Part shown: positions 25,031 through 32,301 of the stretch, one piece after another | How the letters are laid out: each line of letters starts with the position of its first letter | Numbering within the stretch: position 1 is the stretch's first letter | Assembly (NCBI GenBank): GCA_035650495.1 | Contig: DASRHK010000024.1 | Location: 1 to 36,957 of the forward strand | Reading direction: 5' to 3' | Length of the DNA stretch: 36,957 nucleotides | Source: DASRHK01 sp035650495 | Lineage (GTDB): Bacteria; Pseudomonadota; Gammaproteobacteria; Nevskiales; Nevskiaceae | Made by a program: the position numbers and the translations under genes | Notes under the pieces: generated by a model | What the model was told of the DNA's origin: nothing | The model's database searches: none | Seen by the model: only the letters and a program-made list of their open reading frames with translations

Positions 25031-26155
25031 TCAGCTCTTTTCGCCCGGACGCGGCTTGTCGACCTTGTCCAGCACGTGGATCGGGTGCGTGGCTTCCATG
25101 ATCAGGCCGTAGCTCACCTTGTCGCCGACCTTGAACACCATCAGCGTGCCCGCGTATTCGTCGGGCAGGGTGACGCGGTTGCTGTTGTAGGGATCGTGGA
25201 CCGTGCGCCCGGCCTGCAGGATCGACAGCACGTGTCCCGGCTCGATGCCCTGCTTCTTGCCTCGATTGATGGCGACGATCTTGTACTGGCCCGTTTCGGT
25301 CAGGCTGTCGTACACCGAAATGATGCGGCCCTTCACCGGGCCTGCCGGCGCGTGCGGGAAGAAGTTGGCCTGGAACGCGCCGGACTCCTGCGGCAGCAGA
25401 CGATCGCCGGCGTGCACTTCGCGCAGCGCCTGCACGAGCTCGACCTTGGTGAGCTTGCCGTACTCGCGCACTTCGGCGTCGGCCGTCGGGATCGCCTCGT
25501 AGCCCAGCAGCTCGCCGGTTTCCGGATCCTTGTACTTGTCGCCCAGCCTGACCACTTCGTAGCCCGACAGCACGGGCTGCTGCACGTTCTTGGCGTAGGC
25601 ATGCATCAGCGTCTTGCCTTCCAGGACGTTCTCGTTGAAGTCGACGACGTAGGGCGCGTTGTTGAGCTCGTCCTTCGACACCACGCGCGGACCGCGCAGG
25701 AACTCGCGGATCGCGCCGATCGGGATCGTCGGGATCGCCTCTTCGAGCGGGATCTCGCGGATCTGCGGCTCGAGCTTCTCGCTCGAATGCTCGGCGGCGA
25801 TCGCGCCCGGCACGATCTGCGGTCGCCGGTTCTTGTAGACGAGCAGCAAGGTCTCGCCGGGATAGATCAGGTGCGGATTGGAGACCTTCTGGTTGTTCTC
25901 GGTCCAGACCTCGGGCCACTGCCACGGGTCCTTCAGGAATTTCTTGGAGATGCCCCAGAGCGTGTCGCCCTTCTTCACCGTGTAGCGCAGGGGGGCGTCT
26001 TCCTGCAGCCGGACCTCGCTGGAGGCTTCGGTCGACGCGGTCGTCTGCGCGGCGGTCTGAGCGCCCGCGGCGCCGGACAGCAGCACCAGCGACGCGGCGG
26101 CGAAAGCGCGTCCGCAGAGACGGAAAAAGGGCTGAAACTCGTTATACTTTTGCAC
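25031..26155 (-). CDS. Exported LysM-domain protein
   Basis: A 374-residue envelope protein. A signal peptide (AAASLVLLSGAAGAQ) is followed by one LysM domain: YTVKKGDTLWGISKKFLKDP, then WPEVWTENNQKVSNPHLIYPGETLLL. LysM binds peptidoglycan GlcNAc. The remaining roughly 250 residues form a conserved region of unknown function with predicted beta structure. The GTG at 26155 is preferred to an upstream TTG because GGGAG lies 7 nt before it and the signal peptide then has a normal length. This type of gene is commonly found between def and dprA in betaproteobacteria. It is divergent from def with 41 bp between them. Confidence 0.88.
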   Translation of the reverse strand: MQKYNEFQPFFRLCGRAFAAASLVLLSGAAGAQTAAQTTASTEASSEVRLQEDAPLRYTVKKGDTLWGISKKFLKDPWQWPEVWTENNQKVSNPHLIYPGETLLLVYKNRRPQIVPGAIAAEHSSEKLEPQIREIPLEEAIPTIPIGAIREFLRGPRVVSKDELNNAPYVVDFNENVLEGKTLMHAYAKNVQQPVLSGYEVVRLGDKYKDPETGELLGYEAIPTADAEVREYGKLTKVELVQALREVHAGDRLLPQESGAFQANFFPHAPAGPVKGRIISVYDSLTETGQYKIVAINRGKKQGIEPGHVLSILQAGRTVHDPYNSNRVTLPDEYAGTLMVFKVGDKVSYGLIMEATHPIHVLDKVDKPRPGEKS

Positions 26156-26196
26156 GGCTGCACTCCCAGGCACGCCGATCCGATTCTGGCACAAAC

Positions 26197-26709
26197 ATGG
26201 CGCTTCTGGACATCCTGCATCATCCCGACAAGCGGTTGCGCGAAAAGGCGAAGCCCGTGGAACGCTTCGACGCCGCGCTGCAGCGGCTGATCGACGACAT
26301 GTTCGAGACGATGTATGCCGCGCCCGGCGTCGGGCTCGCGGCCACGCAGGTCGGCATCGCGCAGCGCGTCGCGGTGATGGACTGCGCGGTGGAGGAAGGC
26401 AAGCGCGAGCCGCTGGTGGTGATCAATCCCGAGATCGTCGCGCCGGCCGAGCCGGAGGACGTCGAGGAAGGCTGCCTCTCGGTGCCCGGCGTGCGCGACA
26501 AGATCAAGCGCTACAAGCGGCTCAAGCTCACGGCGCTCGATCGCACCGGCAAGCCCTACGAGATCGAAGCCGACGGCCTGCTCGCCCAGTGCATCCAGCA
26601 CGAGGTCGATCACCTGAACGGCAAGCTCTACATCGACTACCTGTCGAGCGTGAAGCGCGAGCGCCTGATGAAGCGGATGCGCGAGGAACAGGCCTCCGAA
26701 GAGCAGTGA
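26197..26709 (+). CDS. def: Peptide deformylase
   Basis: A 170-residue iron/zinc hydrolase that removes the formyl group from nascent N-terminal methionine. All three family motifs are present: GVGLAATQVG (residues 44-53), EGCLSVPG with metal ligand Cys93, and QHEVDHLNG with His135, Glu136 and His139. Length matches E. coli Def (169 aa). It is followed 7 bp later by fmt, which performs the converse formylation, the standard def-fmt pair. Confidence 0.97.
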   Translation: MALLDILHHPDKRLREKAKPVERFDAALQRLIDDMFETMYAAPGVGLAATQVGIAQRVAVMDCAVEEGKREPLVVINPEIVAPAEPEDVEEGCLSVPGVRDKIKRYKRLKLTALDRTGKPYEIEADGLLAQCIQHEVDHLNGKLYIDYLSSVKRERLMKRMREEQASEEQ

Positions 26710-26716
26710 GCTTCCG

Positions 26717-27634
26717 TTGAGACTGGTTTTCGCCGGCACGCCGGAGTTCTCCGTGCCGGCGCTCGACGCGCTGCACGCCGCGGGTCACGAGATCATCGGC
26801 GTCTATACCCAACCCGACCGCCCCGCCGGCCGCGGCCGCAAGCTCACGCCCTCGCCCGTCGCGCAACGCGCCGCGCAGCTTTCGCTGCCGACGTTCAAGC
26901 CCGAGAAGCTGCGCGGCGACGCCATCGAAGCGCTTCGCGCGCTGAAGCCCGAAGTGATGATCGTCGTCGCTTACGGACTGATCCTGCCGCAGGCGGTGCT
27001 CGACATCCCGACGCACGGCTGCATCAACATCCACGCATCGCTGCTGCCGCGCTGGCGCGGCGCGGCGCCGATTCAGCGCGCGATCCTCGCCGGCGATCGC
27101 GAGACCGGCGTCACCATCATGCGCATGGACGCCGGACTCGACACCGGCCCGATGCTGCTCGCCAAGAAGATCGCGATCGGCGACGACACCACCGCCGGCG
27201 AACTGATGAGCGCGCTTTCCGCGCTCGGTGCGAAGCTGATCGTCGAAGCGCTGCACCGTCTCGACACGCTGCCCGCCGCGCCGCAGCCGGCGCAAGGCGC
27301 GACCTACGCGCACAAGATCGACAAGGAAGAAGCGCGCGTCGACTGGCAGCGTTCCGCCGACGAGATCGCCCGCGCCGTGCGCGCCTTCAATCCGGTGCCG
27401 ATCGCATGGAGCGAGCTCGATGGCGAGCGCGTGCGCTTCCACGCGGCGCGCGCGCTGACCGGTCGCGTCGGCGGCGAGCCCGGGCAGGTGCTCGACGTCG
27501 GCGATCGCGGCATCGCCATCGCGTGCGGTGACGGTGCGCTGCTCGTCACGCAGCTGCAGCGCCCGGGCGGCAAGGCGCTCGCGTCGCAGGATGCTGCGCG
27601 CGGCTGGAATCTCGCCGGACGCCGCTTCACCTGA
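26717..27634 (+). CDS. fmt: Methionyl-tRNA formyltransferase
   Basis: A 305-residue enzyme that formylates initiator Met-tRNA with 10-formyl-tetrahydrofolate. It starts with the Rossmann strand MRLVFAGTPEFSVPAL. The catalytic signature is INIHASLLPRWRGAAPIQRAI, followed by ETGVTIMRMDAGLDTGPML. The C-terminal OB-like tRNA-binding domain contains VRAFNPVPIAW. The start is TTG at 26717, required to include the first beta-strand; no good ribosome site is seen, so translation is probably coupled to def. rsmB, its usual next gene, lies 6.3 kb away beyond an accessory cassette. Confidence 0.96.
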   Translation: MRLVFAGTPEFSVPALDALHAAGHEIIGVYTQPDRPAGRGRKLTPSPVAQRAAQLSLPTFKPEKLRGDAIEALRALKPEVMIVVAYGLILPQAVLDIPTHGCINIHASLLPRWRGAAPIQRAILAGDRETGVTIMRMDAGLDTGPMLLAKKIAIGDDTTAGELMSALSALGAKLIVEALHRLDTLPAAPQPAQGATYAHKIDKEEARVDWQRSADEIARAVRAFNPVPIAWSELDGERVRFHAARALTGRVGGEPGQVLDVGDRGIAIACGDGALLVTQLQRPGGKALASQDAARGWNLAGRRFT

Positions 27635-27959
27635 TCGCCCCGCAGCTCGCGAGGATGTCGTTCGCGAGCGTGAACGCGAAGGTCATGCCGAGCAGCCACA
27701 GCATCCATCGACGCTTGCGCCAGCCATCGCGGTACGACGAGCGCTGCACGGTGAGGTCGACGATGTACGCGGTGCTGTAGGCGACGTTCGACCACATCGC
27801 CATTGCGAACAGGAAGGTGAACAGCTTGAGCGGAGGCACCTCGCGGTAATTCGGCCAGGCGAGCACGAGCCAACCCAGCGTGACGACCGCGAGCAGGATG
27901 TTGTAGACGATCCGGCGCGGCTCCCACCATGCGAGTGCGTCGTCGAGAACGTCGCGCAT
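27627..27959 (-). CDS. 110-residue three-helix membrane protein of the exosortase cassette
   Basis: A small membrane protein with three hydrophobic segments at about residues 17-35, 44-66 and 86-105. A charged loop (SSYRDGWRKRR) precedes the last one. Its ATG shares one base with the TGA of the VIT/vWA gene (TGATG), so it is translationally coupled to it. It ends 8 bp inside the convergent fmt gene. I do not recognise a family. Position as third gene of the exosortase operon suggests a role in assembly or processing of the VIT/vWA protein, which is inference only. Confidence 0.7.
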   Translation of the reverse strand: MRDVLDDALAWWEPRRIVYNILLAVVTLGWLVLAWPNYREVPPLKLFTFLFAMAMWSNVAYSTAYIVDLTVQRSSYRDGWRKRRWMLWLLGMTFAFTLANDILASCGAIR

Positions 27960-30010
27960 CAGCCGAGCTCCCCGACGACGCGTCGCCGGCGTTGCATCGC
28001 GCTCAGGGCGAAGGTCAGCGCCACGACGAGCAAGCCGAGCCACGTCCGCGGCTCCGGCGCAGCGGATCCCACGAACGTCGGCGAATTGCCGTAAGCGAGC
28101 GCGCTCACGCCCTGCACCATCGGCAGCGGCACCGGCGCGGTCGGCGTGCCTTCGGGCTGCGCGTTGTAGACCTTCTCGGAGACGGCGACGAACGAAGTCC
28201 ACTTCGTCACCAGCGAGAACTTCAATCCGAGATCGACGACGCGCGCCCTGATGTCGTCGAATTTCGGCCCGCCCGTCGCCGCGTCGTCGATCATCGCCGC
28301 CGGCTGCGTCGTCTGATACATGAGCTCCTTGATCGCCGAGCGCGCCCACACCAGCGACACCGCTTCGCCGCCGTCGGTCTTCTCGGGCAGATGCACCGGC
28401 AGCACGATCGTCACGCGCCGCCCGCGCGCATTGCCTTCGATGCGCACGAGATGATCGCCGGGCTTCTCGTAACGCCCCTGCACCCGCAAAGACTGGCCGG
28501 CAAACAGATCGGGAAGCGCCTGCGGATAGACGTCGCTCGGCGCGATGCCGTCCCAGTCGACGCTGATGTCGGTGAGCACCGGCGATTGCAATCGATCCGC
28601 GAGCTCGGCGGCGACCTGGTCGACCTTCTCGGTCGGATCCATGTAGCGCGTGAAGCCGCGGCCCGCGCGGCCGATCTCGTCGAGGAAGAAATGATTGACG
28701 CCGGTGCCGACGCCCAACGCATAGAGCCGCGCGTCGCCGAGCATGCGGCGCGCGTGCCCGATGAGCTCGTAGTCGTTGCCGATGTAGCCGTCGGTCAGGA
28801 ACACGACGATGCGCTCGGTGCCCGGCAGCGGCGGCACGCCGAGCGCCTGCTGGATGCCGGTCGAGACCATCGTGCCGCCCTGCCCGCGCAGCGAATCGGT
28901 GTAGCGCAGCGCGCGGCGGATGTTCTCCGGCGTGACGGCCTGCGGCGTGTCCGCGTACTCCGTCGCGCTATCTCCGAAATGAATGATGCGGAAGTGATCG
29001 GTCGGCCGCAGCCTGGTCAGCGCCTGATGCATGAACGCCTTCGACGCTTCGATCGGCAGGCCGTCCATCGATCCCGAGCAGTCGAGCAGGAACACCATCT
29101 CGCGGGGAAGGATCTGCGCATCGTCCGGCGCAGCCGGCGGCTCGATCAGCAGCGAGAAGTAGCCGCCGCGCGCGTCGCGTTGCGTGAGCAGCGCGGCTTG
29201 CGTCGTATTGCCGCCGAGCTGATAGCGCAGCACGAAGTCGCGATTGTCGATCACGCGGCCGCGCGTGAGCGTCAGGTTCCAGTGTGATGCGTTCTCTGAC
29301 TGTGTCGTGATCGCGTGCGTCGCGCTGGTCGCGTTGAGGATCGGCAGTCCGCCTTCGAGCGAGATGCTGATCGACACGCGATCCGGCTCGACGGACGGCG
29401 GCAGGTCGAGGCCGTGCACCGGCGGATACATCGGCAACTTGCCGAGCTCGGTTTCCTGCGCGCCTGGCGGCTGGAAGCGTGGACCGACGACGAGCGGGAT
29501 CAGCAATTCATAGGCGCCGTCGATCTTCGGCACCGTCTGCACGTACTTCAGCGTCACCTTGATCGGCAGGCCCGGCATCAGGTTCGCGATGTCCTGCGTG
29601 AACATGTTCGGACGATGCTCCTTGAGCAGCGCCGCGGCCTTGCCTTCGCTCTTCGCCTTCTCGTACGTCTGCTCCGCCTTATGCGTCTCCTGGATCTGCG
29701 CGCGGATGCGCTCGCTGCCGACGTCCATCTGCATCGAAAACACCGCGGCCTCGTGATTGAGGGGGAACAGATAGCGCGCGTGCATCGGCTGATCCGACGG
29801 ATTGGCGAACGTCTGCACGACGGTGACGGTCGCGAGATCGCCCTGCACGTCGGCGCTGATGTCGGTCTTGAGCATCGGCAGCGCGATGGTCTGATCGCCG
29901 ATGCGCGCTTCGATCGATCCTCCCATTCGCTCCTCTTGCGCCCGAGCGGCGCCGGGCAGCACGAGCAGCGAGAACACACAGCAGACGAACGCAAGCAGAC
30001 GGGCACGCAT
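27959..30010 (-). CDS. VIT + vWA domain protein with PEP-CTERM sorting signal
   Basis: A 683-residue exported protein. A signal peptide ends near ARA-Q (residue 24). A VIT (inter-alpha-trypsin) domain spans about 40-165 (TFANPSDQPMHARYLFPL, then AEQTYEKAKSEGKAAALL). A von Willebrand A domain begins at about 303 with MIDAS motif DCSGS (Asp310, Ser312, Ser314) and FLTDGYIGND later. The architecture is that of the marine proteobacterial sortase target proteins. However, the C-terminus is a PEP-CTERM signal: Pro-Glu-Pro at 652-654, a hydrophobic helix at about 658-672 and Arg674-677 or so. It should therefore be a substrate of the adjacent exosortase. A strong GAGGAG lies 6 nt before its ATG and overlaps the exosortase stop; the genes are 10 bp apart. 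Confidence 0.92.
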   Translation of the reverse strand: MRARLLAFVCCVFSLLVLPGAARAQEERMGGSIEARIGDQTIALPMLKTDISADVQGDLATVTVVQTFANPSDQPMHARYLFPLNHEAAVFSMQMDVGSERIRAQIQETHKAEQTYEKAKSEGKAAALLKEHRPNMFTQDIANLMPGLPIKVTLKYVQTVPKIDGAYELLIPLVVGPRFQPPGAQETELGKLPMYPPVHGLDLPPSVEPDRVSISISLEGGLPILNATSATHAITTQSENASHWNLTLTRGRVIDNRDFVLRYQLGGNTTQAALLTQRDARGGYFSLLIEPPAAPDDAQILPREMVFLLDCSGSMDGLPIEASKAFMHQALTRLRPTDHFRIIHFGDSATEYADTPQAVTPENIRRALRYTDSLRGQGGTMVSTGIQQALGVPPLPGTERIVVFLTDGYIGNDYELIGHARRMLGDARLYALGVGTGVNHFFLDEIGRAGRGFTRYMDPTEKVDQVAAELADRLQSPVLTDISVDWDGIAPSDVYPQALPDLFAGQSLRVQGRYEKPGDHLVRIEGNARGRRVTIVLPVHLPEKTDGGEAVSLVWARSAIKELMYQTTQPAAMIDDAATGGPKFDDIRARVVDLGLKFSLVTKWTSFVAVSEKVYNAQPEGTPTAPVPLPMVQGVSALAYGNSPTFVGSAAPEPRTWLGLLVVALTFALSAMQRRRRVVGELG

Positions 30011-30020
30011 GGAAGGCTCC

Positions 30021-31490
30021 TCAGGTGGAAGGCATCAGATGGATGGATTGCGGCGCGGCCGACGGCAGATCGAGCGCGCGGAAAACGGCGGAGTCGAAGC
30101 GGATCGCGTCGGCGTCGTCGCGCGACCAGGGCGCGACGCGCTCGACCATCGTCCAGGTGTCGTCGGGACACTTGAGCCACAGCCACACGGCCTGCGCGAC
30201 GCTCGCCGCGGTCTTGCCGCGAGTCGACACGTAGCTCACCGCGACGCGCCACTGCCGCCCGTCGGGATCGGTGCTGCGATAGATCGCGGTCGGCAGATCG
30301 CCTTGCGCGAGACCCAAGTAGCGCACGTCGTGACCTGCGCCGCGCAGGCATTCGTCAGGCGCGTGCAGATGGCGCAGCGGCGCCGCGGTGGAAACCATCA
30401 GCAGTGCGAAGTCGCCGTAGCGCGCTCGCGACGCGCCGCCGCCGTACTTCGCGAAGTAGTCGCGCTCGATCGGCGCGAGCGGTTGCGGCGTCGCGTCGAA
30501 CTCCGCGAGACGCGACGGCAGCTGCGGCGCTGCGGTCGCGTGCGCGACGTCGATCGGATGCGAGGGAAGCGAGACGATGAGGGTGGACATCGCAGCGAAG
30601 ACGGCCGCCGGCTTCACGTCATTCCCGCGCAGGCGGGAATCCAGTTTCGAAAACTGGGTCCCCGCCTTCGCGGGGACGACGAATCTCGCCCATACCAGCA
30701 GCGGCAACGCAGATGCCGCCAGCGTCGCGATCCCGATCAGTTCGTGCCACGGCGCATTCATCACGTCGACGTCGTGTGCAAGCCCGAGCGCGAGCGCGCA
30801 GATGCGCAGCGTGTTGCCCGCAAGCGCCGCGACGAGCGCGATTGCGAATCCGATCACGGCTTGCCGCGCGGAAGGCCGCTTGATCGTCGCGAGCCCCGCG
30901 AACAGCGTGAGGATGAGCATCAGGCTCGCGCTGCCGGAGCACGGCAGATCGACGAGCAGGTCCTTGCCGTCGAGCAGGATCCGCGTGCCGATGCAGTGCA
31001 CGCCGCGATCGAAGACGCCGAGCACGTCGCACGCCGCCGACGCGGAGATCTGCTGCAAGCCGTAGCCGAGCAGCCGCTGCACCGCGCGCTCGAGTGGCAA
31101 CGACATCGCGAACAGCACTGCGAGCCAGCCCGGCGACAGCGCGCGCTCGCGCCGGTCGAGCCCGGCGATGATCGACAGCGCGTAGACGTCGAGCGCGAGC
31201 GTCGTCGCGCCGAGGACGTTGACGCGCAGCAGCTGCCCGACCGCGCGGACGCCGGCGCTGGCGACGAGCAGTCCGTATGCGTAGCGCTGGCTGCCCGGCG
31301 CTTCGGGCACGAGAGCGCTCGTCCATGACCAGGCCGCCAGCGCGACGACGGTGAGCGCGATCCACGCACCCTGCGAGTTGTAAGCGGCGTCCGTCCACGT
31401 CGTCCCGAGCCAGCGCAGCGGATCCGCGGCGAGCAGACCTGCGCCGATCAGGATGAGCGTGGACGGACGCCAGAGTCGTTCGATGAGCAT
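30021..31490 (-). CDS. Exosortase/EpsI fusion protein
   Basis: A 489-residue membrane transpeptidase/protease predicted to cleave PEP-CTERM proteins. The N-terminal half (1-270) has about eight transmembrane helices and the exosortase catalytic triad: Cys184 in DLPCSGSASL, Arg229 in GNTLRICAL, His249 in NAPWHELIG. The C-terminal half (about 300-489) is an EpsI (DUF3485)-like domain with HLHAPDECLRGAGHDVRYLG. Residues 271-291, between the two, are encoded by a dispersed three-hairpin repeat inserted in frame. The ATG at 31490 is preferred over a TTG at 31562, which would run through the divergent promoter's repeat boxes. It heads the operon with the VIT/vWA gene. Confidence 0.9.
   Translation of the reverse strand: MLIERLWRPSTLILIGAGLLAADPLRWLGTTWTDAAYNSQGAWIALTVVALAAWSWTSALVPEAPGSQRYAYGLLVASAGVRAVGQLLRVNVLGATTLALDVYALSIIAGLDRRERALSPGWLAVLFAMSLPLERAVQRLLGYGLQQISASAACDVLGVFDRGVHCIGTRILLDGKDLLVDLPCSGSASLMLILTLFAGLATIKRPSARQAVIGFAIALVAALAGNTLRICALALGLAHDVDVMNAPWHELIGIATLAASALPLLVWARFVVPAKAGTQFSKLDSRLRGNDVKPAAVFAAMSTLIVSLPSHPIDVAHATAAPQLPSRLAEFDATPQPLAPIERDYFAKYGGGASRARYGDFALLMVSTAAPLRHLHAPDECLRGAGHDVRYLGLAQGDLPTAIYRSTDPDGRQWRVAVSYVSTRGKTAASVAQAVWLWLKCPDDTWTMVERVAPWSRDDADAIRFDSAVFRALDLPSAAPQSIHLMPST
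30618..30680. repeat. 63-bp three-hairpin dispersed repeat inside the exosortase gene
   Basis: Three successive palindromes: ATTCCCGC/GCGGGAAT, CCAGTTT-CGA-AAACTGG, and GTCCCCGC-CTTC-GCGGGGAC, with GTC and GAC at the outer ends. This is the widespread proteobacterial intergenic repeat type whose translation gives PAKAG...RLRGND peptides. Exactly 21 codons are contributed to the exosortase/EpsI protein without a stop or frameshift. Confidence 0.85.
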
Positions 31491-31513
31491 GGCCGCCAGT
31501 CTTCCCGCGCGCG

Positions 31514-31574
31514 GTGCAGCCCCGAGGACGCGCTGGTGCAACCGCGCCGGAACTTTGTGCAACTGCGGTGCAAG
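31514..31574. promoter_or_regulatory. Four GTGCA direct repeats in the divergent promoter
   Basis: GTGCAGC, GTGCAAC, GTGCAAC and GTGCAAG start at 31514, 31536, 31557 and 31568. Their spacings are 22, 21 and 11 bp, multiples of about one helical turn, so all boxes face the same side of the DNA. OmpR/PhoB-family regulators bind such direct repeats. The array lies between the exosortase operon and the response-regulator gene, so it is a candidate site for that regulator. Confidence 0.55.
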
Positions 31575-31599
31575 CCCGCGATCGCCGCGGCCGCGCTGC

Positions 31600-31605
31600 T
31601 AAAGT
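31600..31605 (+). promoter_or_regulatory. Possible -10 of the response-regulator gene
   Basis: TAAAGT lies 6 nt before the regulator ATG, with no -35 consensus at the proper distance and no Shine-Dalgarno sequence. An activator-dependent, leaderless transcript is possible. The call is weak. Confidence 0.3.
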
Positions 31606-31611
31606 CACGTC

Positions 31612-32301
31612 ATGCAGAAAATCCTGGTGGTCGACGACGACGCGCACATCCGCGAGGTCGTCACCTTCGCGCTGCAGAAAGCGGGCTACGCGGTCGTCGC
31701 CGCGGACAACGGCGAGCAGGCGCTGCACCGTTTCGCGGCCGAGCGCCCAGCTCTGGTCGTGCTCGACATCCTGATGCCCGAGCTCGACGGCACCGAAGTC
31801 TGCCGGCGACTGCGCGCAGACCCCGCGAATCGCAGCGTGCCGATCATCTTCCTGTCATCGAAGGACGACGAGGTCGATCGCATCGTGGGCTTGGAGCTCG
31901 GCGGCGACGATTACGTCGGCAAGCCGTTCTCGCCGCGCGAGCTGGTCGCGCGCGCTCGCGCGTGCCTGCGGCGCGCCGCAATTCCGGCGACGACCAAATC
32001 CGCGCGCCTCACGCACGGCCGGCTGGCGCTCGACACTGAGCAATACAAGGTTTTCTGGGACGATCGAGAGCTCGCGCTCACGCTCACCGAGTTCGGCATC
32101 CTGCGCACGCTGATCGCGCGGCCCGGCAAGGTGTGCACGCGCGATCACCTGATGAACGAGTCCTACGAGCTGCACAAGGTGGTGAGCGATCGCACGATCG
32201 ACAGTCACGTGCGGCGCGTGCGCGCCAAGCTCGCGTCGATCGGCGCGGATCCGATCGAGACCGTCCACGGCATCGGCTACAAGCTCGGCCCCTGCGAATG
32301 A
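31612..32301 (+). CDS. OmpR/PhoB-family response regulator (ChvI/PdsR-like)
   Basis: A 229-residue two-component regulator. The receiver domain has acidic residues Asp8-Asp10, phospho-acceptor Asp52 in VLDILMPELDG, Ser82/83 and Lys104 in VGKPFSP. The winged-helix C-terminus (about 130-229) has LTLTEFGILRTLIARPGKVCTRDHLM and RTIDSHVRRVRAKL, ending IETVHGIGYKL. Those C-terminal features resemble ChvI-like regulators and the regulator of the proteobacterial dedicated sortase system; subfamily assignment is from memory of the motif, not a search. Its stop overlaps the kinase start (ATGA). It is divergent from the exosortase operon, with a direct-repeat array between. Confidence 0.93.
   Translation: MQKILVVDDDAHIREVVTFALQKAGYAVVAADNGEQALHRFAAERPALVVLDILMPELDGTEVCRRLRADPANRSVPIIFLSSKDDEVDRIVGLELGGDDYVGKPFSPRELVARARACLRRAAIPATTKSARLTHGRLALDTEQYKVFWDDRELALTLTEFGILRTLIARPGKVCTRDHLMNESYELHKVVSDRTIDSHVRRVRAKLASIGADPIETVHGIGYKLGPCE

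Noticed and set aside
31491..31562. TTG start extending the exosortase by 24 residues
   Set aside because: The extension would translate the repeat-box promoter and places a charged segment before the first helix; the ATG at 31490 is better.
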